From NCBI GenBank assembly GCA_010672585.1, contig JAAHGF010000049.1:1-32286 (forward strand): a stretch of DNA of 32,286 nt, written 5' to 3'. The position numbers and the translations under genes are program-made. Source of the DNA: Okeania sp. SIO1I7. Lineage in GTDB: Bacteria > Cyanobacteriota > Cyanobacteriia > Cyanobacteriales > Microcoleaceae. This document shows positions 1-7,089 of the stretch, one piece after another. The notes below the pieces were generated by a model. The model was not told where the DNA came from and did no database searches. It saw only the letters and a list, made by a program, of their open reading frames with translations. Every line of letters starts with the position of its first letter. The stretch's first letter is position 1.

Positions 1-76
1 TTTGCCATTCTGAGTCACTCATATCACTTGGGTATGGTTGACGTTGAGGGTTGGCGATCGCAGGTAGACGACTCAT
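1..76 (-). CDS. Partial transposase N-terminus, IS5-like (runs off the window)
   Basis: Only the first 25 codons are visible. Read on the minus strand from an ATG at 76-74, they include the segment YPSDMSDSEWQ. That resembles the opening of IS5/DDE transposases of the type annotated with an N-terminal DUF4096 domain, which typically begin with a Tyr-Pro-(S/T)-Asp-(L/M)-(S/T)-Asp-x-(E/Q)-Trp pattern. The catalytic DDE residues would lie off the window. The next gene to the right, a truncated integrase, ends at 152, so an insertion here could have removed its 3' end. I saw no convincing terminal inverted repeat in 80-150. The call rests on a short match recalled from memory. Confidence 0.5.
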   Translation of the reverse strand, partial: MSRLPAIANPQRQPYPSDMSDSEWQ

Positions 77-151
77 TAGTTATAAAATGGAGCAAGTATA
101 GTAAAGAATAACACTATATTCACTTATAACTTAACTTTCTTTAGATTTACT

Positions 152-907
152 TTATAAATCAGCTCTAAAAGTAATAGATTTGTGAGAAACCTTAGACCAT
201 CTTAAACCTACAGCTTCACTAGGTCTACAACCAGTAGCCAACAAGAATCTCACAAACCCAGTATAAAATGAGTAATATTGACTCTTATTGAAATTATCAA
301 AAATACACTCAACCTCAATATCTGTAAAAGGTCTGGGAGACGGAGATTCTTCCCATCTATGTTTCAACCCCTTGATAATATTGCTAAAAAAATTTGAAGT
401 TGAATGCAAGTCACTCCACCACGTTACAGCAGCTCTAACCCAAGTGAGCACTCTTTTGCTCATAGAAACTGTAGTGTTTTCTAACAGCCAATTCCTGTAT
501 ACCTCAGCATCATTGACACAGAACTGTTCAGGAATCCATCTTTTAATAGTGTTCTTTAGATAATTCCACGTTGAATCTTTCCATCGGTAGCGATTAGCTT
601 TCAAAAATTCTTCCCAAACAAATATTATCAAAGGGGATTTCACGATCGCCTCTACTGGTGCTTGCAAAGTGGGGCGATATCTTTCCAGACTGAAATCAAA
701 CTTTCCAGCAGAGATGTCAGCGTTGATCAAAGCCAAAACAGATTTCGCTTGAGGATAATTATCTGGAGAGTCGGCCAACCTCAAGGCCATTACCTTGTCC
801 TTACCAAATATCTGTTTAGAAAACCTTATTTCTAGTCGGCCTTTTTTGCTGTGTATTTTGGCCTTCCCTCGTCCACCACTTTCGATTATATTATTGGCCT
901 TTTCCAT
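152..907 (-). pseudogene. Tyrosine recombinase/phage integrase, truncated before the catalytic His/Arg/Tyr
   Basis: The 251-residue product has the order expected of a cyanobacterial tyrosine integrase. Residues 1-70 are a basic arm-binding-like region (GGRGKAKIHSKKGRLEIRF). Residues about 90-170 are a SAM-like core-binding domain. The catalytic domain begins near 195, and its first active-site arginine, R228, lies in TGCRPSEAVGLRW. The frame stops 23 residues later, so the later Lys, His-x-x-Arg and nucleophilic Tyr are missing. Full-length relatives are usually about 350-400 residues. No continuation is visible in 1-151, where a transposase start is found instead. The start codon lies about 100 bp from a partial tRNA-Val copy, the usual place for an integrase beside its attachment site. 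It is probably inactive. Confidence 0.8.
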
Positions 908-1004
908 TGTATTGTTGCTTTTTCTGGGGTATTACACTTTTATCTTCTGCACCCCATCCGAAAACCCCTAAAAAATCAATCTTTTTTCAATGTAAAGCTC
1001 ACTC

Positions 1005-1046
1005 CTTACAAGCAGGATGCCACTGGTTCAAATCCAGTACCGCCCA
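1005..1046 (+). other. 3' half of tRNA-Val(UAC): probable attachment-site (att) remnant
   Basis: The segment reads as the 3' half of a tRNA. It has the anticodon loop CTTACAA (1005-1011, anticodon UAC), the 3' anticodon stem GCAGG (1012-1016), variable loop ATGCC, a T-arm with 5-bp stem ACTGG/CCAGT around TTCAAAT (1022-1038), acceptor strand ACCGCCC (1039-1045) and discriminator A. No D-arm or 5' acceptor strand (GGGCGGT would be needed) is present upstream, so it is not a functional gene. A 3'-half copy next to an integrase is the typical remnant of an element integrated into a tRNA gene. The intact tRNA would then lie to the left of the window. Assignment to valine rests on the anticodon. 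Confidence 0.75.
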
Positions 1047-1484
1047 TAAAATAAATCTAGTTATTAGTTAAACTTATGGTAATTATTTTGTTACCCTAAA
1101 TTTAATTAATTATTAGCTAAAGTCCCAGTATTAATGAAAATAGATATATTTTTATAGGTACTTATTACTTTTGATTGGCCAAAAGGCCATCGCCATCTCA
1201 AGTTTGATTTTACTGGACAATCAATATTTAAAGCCTCTCTCTGCCTGTCTACACTCTACAAGTAGAAGCAAGAAAAATTTTTCCTTTTAGTCAATCATCT
1301 CCTGGAAAATTAAGATGTAATAGTTAATTATTAGACATCTCCCCACCCCTACTTCCTATACCCCCACTTCCGATCAGAAAAGGGAAACCTTAAAATTTTC
1401 TGGGGTTTAAGACACGAAGTGGCCTTTCGGAGACTATCCCGATGCAATTTTGCCTTCTTCCTTCTTCCTTCTTCAAATTCTATC
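1047..1484. other. Gene-free spacer downstream of kaiC
   Basis: No gene is supported in these 438 bp. The stretch is AT-rich. It contains a short palindrome around GGCCAAAAGGCC near 1178 and, close to the kaiC stop, a run of 7-bp CCTTCTT-type tandem repeats at about 1451-1473. The same heptamer family recurs near 20.6 and 22.6 kb. Confidence 0.5.
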
Positions 1485-3044
1485 CTATTCTTCTGGTGTC
1501 TTCTCTTGAACTCCCTGTATAATTCTAGATAATTCACTTTTTTCATTAACTGTAATTCTAGTGGGAGAACCACTAATAATTCTTTCATAGCTACGGAAGG
1601 AATCCTTGATCTCTGGACCATTTGATGTTATTGTGTATTCTCTAATTCCTTTGTCATGCCATGAACCACGCATTTTGAAGACGTTAATAGCGCGGGACAT
1701 TTCACCACGAATTTCCACATACTGTAGCATTATGATTGTATCGGTAATAGTAGAAATATGAGTATTTGTAATAGAATGAGACCCCATAAATTGATCGGTC
1801 GTATTAGTAAAAAAGCCTGTTATTTCTTCTTGCTTGGCAAAACCTGTAACCCCAATCACAAATTGTCTAAAGGCATTATTACTTACTCCTCTTGCTAAAG
1901 CAGATAGAGAATCAATCGCTATTCTAGAGGGTTTAAAGTTCGCAATTTCTGATTTAATAATTTGTAAGTGGTCTTCTAAACCTGCTGATTCTGGGTAGCT
2001 ACACAAGATTCTCAATAGTCCCTTTTTTTCTAATTCTTCAAAATCTATACCCCAAGAATAGGCATTACGAAATAATTGAGCGCGAGATTCTTCATAAGCA
2101 AAAAGCATCGCAGGTTCATTATTTGTACAACCATTTTCTAAGAATTTACTTACTAAAAGAGTTTTTCCTGTACCTGTAGCTCCAGTTGCTAATATGATTG
2201 AATCTTTAAAGAAACCACCTCCACACATTGTATCTAAAATATCATCTCCAGAGGAAACTCTAACATTTGAAGAACGTTGAGTTAGTCGCATTGCTCCTAG
2301 TGGGAATATATTTACACCATCATTAGTAATCGTAAATGGATATTCCCCCTTCATGTGGGTTGTACCCCTCAGTTTTAATATTTCCATGGTTCGCCTTCTA
2401 CGCTCACCTTCTAGAGCATTACGAACTATAACAACATTATCTGAGACAAATTCTTCAACTCCAAATCTGGCTACTGGACCATATTCTTCTACTCTTTCAG
2501 TGGTCATAATTGTAGTTGCACCAACTTGTTTGAGTCGCGCAACTAAACGAAATATTTCTCTTCTGACTACAGAAGCAGCATCATATTGTTGAAATACAGC
2601 AGTTACTGAATCAATAGAAACTCTTCTTGCTTTGTATTTACGAATAGCATATTGAATTCTTTCTATTAAGGCAGATAAGTCAAAGTTTCCGACTATATCT
2701 TGCCCCTCTGGATCGGGAGAAGCGTCTAGTATAAATAATTTCCCATCATTAACTAATTTCTGTAAATTCCAACCAAAACTGTAGGCGTTTTTAATAATAT
2801 CGTGGGGAGATTCTTCAAAGGTTACAAATACTCCTGGTTCATCAAAATAGATAATTCCATTATAAAGAAACTGAATAGCAAGCAATGTTTTACCTGTTCC
2901 AGATGTACCACTTACTAATGTGGTTCTGCCAACTGGCATACCTCCATGACTGATGTCGTCGAACCCCTCAATCATAGTCCGAATTTTCTCAACTCCTACT
3001 GTTGCTATTCCATCTCTTTTAATAGGTTCACTATTTTCATTCAT
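1485..3044 (-). CDS. kaiC: Circadian clock ATPase/autokinase KaiC
   Basis: KaiC is the hexameric core of the cyanobacterial clock. It autophosphorylates, autodephosphorylates and hydrolyses ATP, and KaiA and KaiB regulate it. The 519-residue product has the same length as the Synechococcus elongatus protein and aligns without gaps from residue 20. The CI domain has Walker A GTSGTGKT with K52 and the Glu pair FEES (E77/E78). The CII domain has ATGATGTGKT and YEES. The phosphosites fall in HISTITDTII and correspond to S431 and T432, with T426 also kept. The C-terminal tail that binds KaiA (RITVNEKSELSRIIQGVQE) is intact. It lies downstream of kaiB on the same strand, but the 427-bp gap is unusually long and structured for a kaiBC operon. 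Nothing suggests loss of function. Confidence 0.99.
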   Translation of the reverse strand: MNENSEPIKRDGIATVGVEKIRTMIEGFDDISHGGMPVGRTTLVSGTSGTGKTLLAIQFLYNGIIYFDEPGVFVTFEESPHDIIKNAYSFGWNLQKLVNDGKLFILDASPDPEGQDIVGNFDLSALIERIQYAIRKYKARRVSIDSVTAVFQQYDAASVVRREIFRLVARLKQVGATTIMTTERVEEYGPVARFGVEEFVSDNVVIVRNALEGERRRRTMEILKLRGTTHMKGEYPFTITNDGVNIFPLGAMRLTQRSSNVRVSSGDDILDTMCGGGFFKDSIILATGATGTGKTLLVSKFLENGCTNNEPAMLFAYEESRAQLFRNAYSWGIDFEELEKKGLLRILCSYPESAGLEDHLQIIKSEIANFKPSRIAIDSLSALARGVSNNAFRQFVIGVTGFAKQEEITGFFTNTTDQFMGSHSITNTHISTITDTIIMLQYVEIRGEMSRAINVFKMRGSWHDKGIREYTITSNGPEIKDSFRSYERIISGSPTRITVNEKSELSRIIQGVQEKTPEE

Positions 3045-3220
3045 ATTTTTATCTTTGGAATGTTAAAAAAATTTAGCTATCCGCAAGTATATAAGTATAT
3101 CTACATATATCAGGATTGTCGCATCATAATGTATGGCATTTTTAATTTTGGGAGAATACAGAATATTCTGCTCTCTTACTTTTGTCTTTAGGCAAAAGTT
3201 TATCAAAATAATATGGGTCT

Positions 3221-3251
3221 AAAACCCCGCCTTGATTGGCGTTCGGGTTTT
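3221..3251 (-). terminator. Terminator-like hairpin between kaiB and kaiC
   Basis: Inverted arms AAAACCC-CGCC and GGCG-TTC-GGGTTTT surround a TTGATT loop. Read in the direction of kaiB transcription the 3' arm ends in GGGGTTTT, giving a short T tract. A three-base bulge and the short T run weaken it as an intrinsic terminator. It could attenuate read-through from kaiB into kaiC. Confidence 0.35.
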
Positions 3252-3299
3252 TGGAGAGTTGCTCACGCATCCCCTACTTTCCCTCCTGGCTCTCCTCCT

Positions 3300-3340
3300 G
3301 GGAGGGGCGGGGGTGGGTTGGGGAGGGGCGAGGGGTGGGT
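3300..3340 (+). repeat. G-run tract with G-quadruplex-forming pattern
   Basis: On the plus strand eight runs of three to five G are separated by 1-3 bases, for example GGGGCGGGGGTGGGTTGGGG. This is far beyond the minimum four-tract quadruplex pattern and stands out in an otherwise AT-rich window. The C-rich complement lies upstream at 3271-3298 (CCCC and CTCCTCC runs), so a hairpin is an alternative fold. Confidence 0.6.
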
Positions 3341-3471
3341 TAACTTCTGACTTCTGACTTCTGACTTCTGACTTCGTTAAATGCCATACCTAAATGAAAA
3401 TCGCGACTATGTCCAGAGTATTTATATCACAAAATACTAAAATTTATGTTAATTGTATCAATAAGTTCATT

Positions 3472-3786
3472 TTAGAGATTAAATTCGTCTTCATTGAGTT
3501 CCTCATAAAGTAGATCTAATCCAATTAATACCTTTTCTCTATCTGAAAGATCCCCAATGATTTTTCTTACAGGTGGGGGTAATATTTTTGACAAAGTTGG
3601 TGTGGCCAATATTTTATCCTCTTCTGCTAATTGAGGATTTTTTAGTACATCTATTACTTTTAGGGCATAAACTCCTTGAAATTCTTGCTCAAGAATATCT
3701 TTGAGTGTCTTTAGTGCCCGCACAGAATTAGGAGTATTTCCAGCAACGTACAATTTTAAAACGTAGGTTTTCTTCAGGGGACTCAT
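3472..3786 (-). CDS. kaiB: Circadian clock protein KaiB
   Basis: KaiB switches between a tetrameric ground state and a thioredoxin-like monomer. The monomer binds the KaiC CI ring, sequesters KaiA, and helps SasA and CikA read out clock phase. The 104-residue product (Synechococcus KaiB has 102) keeps the N-terminal strand [16 protein letters not shown], the fold-switching segment [20 protein letters not shown], the [15 protein letters not shown] block and an acidic C-terminus. It follows kaiA on the same strand, but an IS200/IS605 relic separates the two. Its likely promoter lies in 3787-4107. It looks intact. Confidence 0.99.
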   Translation of the reverse strand: MSPLKKTYVLKLYVAGNTPNSVRALKTLKDILEQEFQGVYALKVIDVLKNPQLAEEDKILATPTLSKILPPPVRKIIGDLSDREKVLIGLDLLYEELNEDEFNL

Positions 3787-4107
3787 AGTTATTCTCTAGT
3801 GATTTTTTGCTGTTTGAGGAGTTTTTTCTTGATGAACAGAGGTTTTAACTATGTTTAAATTTTACAAAATTTACAAAAAAAATTATATTTTTTATTCATC
3901 TAAGGCGGACAGTAGTAAGGAGTAAGGGATATTTTCTGTTGTGTACCCCCGTTAACTATTGGGTTTAATATTCCACACCTCATCTTTAATATTAATCAAT
4001 CTGGGTGGAGTTTAATTTCTACCTCAATTGCCCCAACTACTATATGTCCCTAATCCGACAGTTCATCTACCTGATTCTTTTCTACAATTTGAAGGTTCAT
4101 ATATTCA
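3787..4107. other. Upstream region of kaiB
   Basis: These 321 AT-rich bp lie between the kaiB start and the end of an IS200/IS605 relic. No gene is visible. Whatever promoter serves kaiB should lie here, or reads out of the relic. Confidence 0.4.
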
Positions 4108-5238
4108 TTGACATACTCCCGACGTTGCCCTTACGGGACAACGCGGGATTCTTCAGTCTGGGAAACCCTGACCGCTGTTTAGACAGAGGTGATGTCCTCC
4201 CCCTGTTTTGAACTGGAGAATAACAAAATGTAGCTAGCTTGTCAAGGGCTTGTGAACGTTTAGCTTATGAAGGTATCCGAATCCTGGCCCTGGCTTTCCC
4301 ATACGACGCTCCCCTGCGGGAGAGCGCGGGACTTCCCGCCAGGAAAGTTAAAATATATTTAATAATTTGATGTTTTATCCGGCCTAAAGGCAGAGAGATT
4401 CTTGGAATCACTTCCAAGGTTTCCTCTTTCTTTGAGAAACCTTAAAATCAGCTATCTCTTATGAGTAATGTTTAAACTGTTTCCACCGTTCAATAGAACC
4501 AATGAACAAGCTTAATTTAGCTAATTCCAGAGGGTTATATCTCCAGCAAGATACGATAATGTGTTGCCAAATCTCAACTTTTTTTGGTGTGGACTTTATG
4601 AAGTCTCCTAGCTGCTTTAAGTGCGATCGCCACCACTTTAGTTAGGCTTTATTATTTTCCGGATGTTGTGCGACACTGTAGCATCTCCGTTCTACTAAAC
4701 TTAACCAAACTTACCCAAAACGATATTTTGATCTTTGGAGCTAGCTTCCTGCTTCTGTGAGAATCACCGACCGCAGTCTTTCACCTTCTTCTCTCCACAG
4801 GCTTAAAATCGGTGGGAACTCCACCTACTGATACACATAGTTTTTCAGGTTGACAGCTTGGTAATTGTATGTAGTTCCTTTGAATAATCTTAATACTTCC
4901 TTCTAAATAAAAACTTTCTTTTCTACCTTTTTTCTTAAAGGCCGGAAATCCACGTTTAGGAATAGTTAGAAAGTTTTTAAATGCCCGGTCTAAATCTCTT
5001 AAGGCTTGCCCTTGGCACACCCGATCGATACTTCATAATACCAGGGATTAATTGATTTTACTTCAGCTACTAAAGGTTTATGCAAGGTAATTGCATTCGG
5101 ACGTTTCTTGGTTGATTCGTACTCTTTGGCACAAGTTACCACTCCCCGGTTATCATCATGACGAGCAACTCCTGGGTGTTTATCAAGTATTTTTTTTTGC
5201 TGATTATTAACTTTTAACTTAGTTTTAAAGGATTTCAT
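4108..5238 (-). mobile_element. Decayed IS200/IS605-family element between kaiA and kaiB
   Basis: The element reads on the minus strand, from a tnpB start at 5238 to a right-end-like sequence at 4108. That end begins TTGACATACTCC and continues into a strong hairpin at 4118-4147, with CCCG, CGTTG and CCC paired to CGGG, CAACG and GGG around TTAC. This is the kind of subterminal hairpin that TnpA recognises. A second related hairpin lies at about 4304-4330. The sequence at 4150-4215 after the first hairpin resembles the region that encodes the guide (omega) RNA beyond tnpB. The size, about 1.1 kb, matches a tnpB-only member, but only the 5' part of tnpB is recognisable. The left boundary near 5240-5330 was not resolved. 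Confidence 0.65.
4781..5238 (-). pseudogene. tnpB: tnpB (IS200/IS605 accessory nuclease) 5' fragment, frameshifted
   Basis: Two overlapping frames together give the N-terminal part of an IS605-type TnpB, the RNA-guided nuclease related to Cas12. The first (5238-4999) carries MKSFKTKLKVNNQQKKILDK, KKRPNAITLHKPLVAEVKS and NPWYYEVS. The second (5020-4781) carries QALRDLDRAFKNFLTIPKRG, FKKKGRKESFYLEGSIKI and QRNYIQLP. The frame changes at about 5000-5020. Beyond residue about 130 similarity ends, so the RuvC-like Asp/Glu residues and the zinc ribbon are absent. No tnpA is present. It cannot encode an active nuclease. Confidence 0.85.
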
Positions 5239-5681
5239 TGTCAGCGATCAGTTACCTCCTGTCATCAAGTTAGATATTGACCCAATTATATCACAATAAA
5301 CATATAATTATGTATAATTATGTCTAACTTTTAACTTATGTAGTTAGCCCCTAGCCAAGCCAATTTTGATGGGCACACTCCGGCGGTTTTGCAACCTGAA
5401 TCTATTGTCTATTATACCATAATCAATTTGAAAGCTTTCCTAAAAGGACAGGGCTTTAAACCCAACTTTCCAGTAAAAGTATTAAACTTTAATTAAAGGT
5501 AAATTATTTATTTGCAATATAAAATTTTACACCTAGGATACTTTACCTGATATGTATCTTGAAAGTTCTTAAGCTTACCTATATATTTATGTACTTTATA
5601 CTTACTTTTGATAAATATTTAAGGTATCATTCCAGTGCCATAATATTGAGCTAGTTAATTTTTATTTTATAATTTAAAATT
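5239..5681. other. kaiA downstream spacer
   Basis: No gene is supported here. The part next to tnpB (5239-5340) is AT-rich and may contain the element's left end. At about 5433-5472 there is a compact segment with TTTCCTAAAAGGA and GGGCTTTAAACCC palindromes. It resembles the CTTTAAACC-bearing ends of small elements seen at 12.7, 14.9 and 15.1 kb. Confidence 0.4.
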
Positions 5682-6653
5682 TTAAGATTCTCTAGGAATA
5701 GAACGTCGGTACATTTCACATAGGTGTGCTATTGTATCTATAAGAGTTAATCGGTAATCTAGTAATATTTCCTCACTACGTCCTTCTAACTGTAATTGTT
5801 TGGAAAATTCATCCATTAAGTCCATGTGAATTTCTACAATTTGTGTTACAGGAACATCTGAGAAAAAACATAAGTTGACAAACTCATCTATTTGATTGTT
5901 GAGGGAATTATCTTTAGAAAAATATTTGAGCACAATGTGACGGTACTCTAAGTTAAGTTTATCTAAAAACGTACGCCGCTCTTCTGGAGGCATATTCCTA
6001 ATGAAATTTATGGGATTCCTTTTGTAATACACACCTAGGTATCCTAATCTTTCTCTTAATTTTTCAGACAGTCTACGTTGCTGTTGATTGAGTAAATTTT
6101 TGGTATTCTCATCGGCAATTTGACTAGACTTTTGAGATTTATCTGTTGAGGAATTACTTGGAGAAAGTTTCAGAAATTTTTGAATTGACTGCCCAATATA
6201 AAAATCAATTTGGCTTAGTTGTTCAATGAGTAATGAAACTTCTGCCTCATGGTAAATAAAACTTGAATCGTTATGCTGTTCCTGAGATTTAGTAAAATTA
6301 GTATTAGCTAAATTCGGATTTTCCCGATCGCGTTCAGATTCAAGTTGTTTGATAATTACAGCAGGTAGTAAAATTGATTTATCTTGTAACTTCTCAATCA
6401 AAGAAATTAGTTGAGAATACTCTTGGAAGATCAAACAATCTATGTTAGTATTTTCCTCAACAAGCTGAAAAAATTCTCTGGAAGAATTAGTCAGTGCTAC
6501 AAGATAGCGATCGCTACTCAGTAATTTCGTTACTGAATTAGCAAATCGATCATCATATAGGTATACACAGACAGATATTTGAGTAGACAAAGTTTTAGGT
6601 AAAGTAGCTAAATCTTGGTTAGGGTTAGAATCTGTAATCTGAGAAATCTCCAT
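5682..6653 (-). CDS. kaiA: Circadian clock protein KaiA
   Basis: KaiA dimers bind the KaiC C-terminal tails and stimulate KaiC autophosphorylation. The 323-residue protein has an N-terminal pseudoreceiver-like domain (residues about 25-165, starting ISVCVYLYDDRFANSVTKLL), a low-complexity Ser/Asn/Gln linker, and a conserved helical C-terminal domain (about 195-318). That domain includes LGVYYKRNPINFIRNMPPEE and EYRHIVLKYFSKD, where dimerisation and KaiC binding occur. Synechococcus KaiA has 284 residues, and the extra length lies in the N-terminus and linker. kaiA has a divergently transcribed histidine kinase upstream, and an IS relic separates it from kaiB, so it is probably transcribed on its own. 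Confidence 0.98.
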   Translation of the reverse strand: MEISQITDSNPNQDLATLPKTLSTQISVCVYLYDDRFANSVTKLLSSDRYLVALTNSSREFFQLVEENTNIDCLIFQEYSQLISLIEKLQDKSILLPAVIIKQLESERDRENPNLANTNFTKSQEQHNDSSFIYHEAEVSLLIEQLSQIDFYIGQSIQKFLKLSPSNSSTDKSQKSSQIADENTKNLLNQQQRRLSEKLRERLGYLGVYYKRNPINFIRNMPPEERRTFLDKLNLEYRHIVLKYFSKDNSLNNQIDEFVNLCFFSDVPVTQIVEIHMDLMDEFSKQLQLEGRSEEILLDYRLTLIDTIAHLCEMYRRSIPRES

Positions 6654-7089
6654 TACAAAATTATTATTATATTAAACATCTAAAAACAAATTTTAACAAA
6701 TATTAACATAGACTGCCTCTATATTTTCTTTGTCAGGAAGATAGCATAAGGAATAAAAAATATAGATTAATGATGAATAATATTTCTCAAATTATATTTA
6801 ATTTCCCAACCCAAGAATATCTCTAACATAGCGTCAGCTTAACGGAATGGTATCCGTTTACAAGGCATTTATTTCTGTTGTTCTCACCAATCAGTATTAA
6901 GATTATAACAAGCCATAAATTATAGAGCAGTTTTCTCAAAGAGTGTTAACGTAGCTATTTTGAATAATCTTGTAGATAAATGTGGGGATAATTGGGTTTG
7001 GTAATAATGGCCTAAATTATAGTTAGGTTAGTCAAAATACACTCATCGCTAATGAACTTACTCTCAGCATATAATATGCTCTAACTGTC
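6654..7089. promoter_or_regulatory. Divergent promoter region between kaiA and the histidine kinase
   Basis: This 436-bp AT-rich spacer separates two divergent genes and must hold both promoters. I could not assign specific -10/-35 boxes or operators with confidence. No small ORF stands out. Confidence 0.5.

Larger units (their letters stand above)
3045..3471. promoter_or_regulatory. kaiB-kaiC spacer with hairpin, G-rich tract and heptamer repeats
   Basis: This 427-bp gap holds three structures in a row. A hairpin at 3221-3251 pairs AAAACCC with GGGTTTT and CGCC with GGCG around TTGATT, with a 3-nt bulge. A G-rich tract at 3300-3340 carries eight runs of three or more G with 1-3 nt loops on the plus strand, which is the template strand for kaiC. 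About 4.5 copies of a 7-bp TTCTGAC-type repeat lie at 3343-3375. The sequence to the right (3376-3471) and left (3045-3220) is AT-rich, and either side could hold a kaiC promoter. A regulatory role is inferred. Confidence 0.55.

Noticed and set aside
1005-1046. A functional tRNA-Val gene
   Set aside because: Only the 3' half is present; no D-arm or 5' acceptor strand complementary to ACCGCCC precedes it.
1349-1621. A 90-codon ORF overlapping the kaiC 3' end on the same strand
   Set aside because: It lies in another frame across the conserved KaiC C-terminus and low-complexity heptamers; it is a shadow.
4005-4211. A 68-codon plus-strand ORF beside the IS605 relic
   Set aside because: It crosses the border and hairpin of the mobile element and is explained by that structure.
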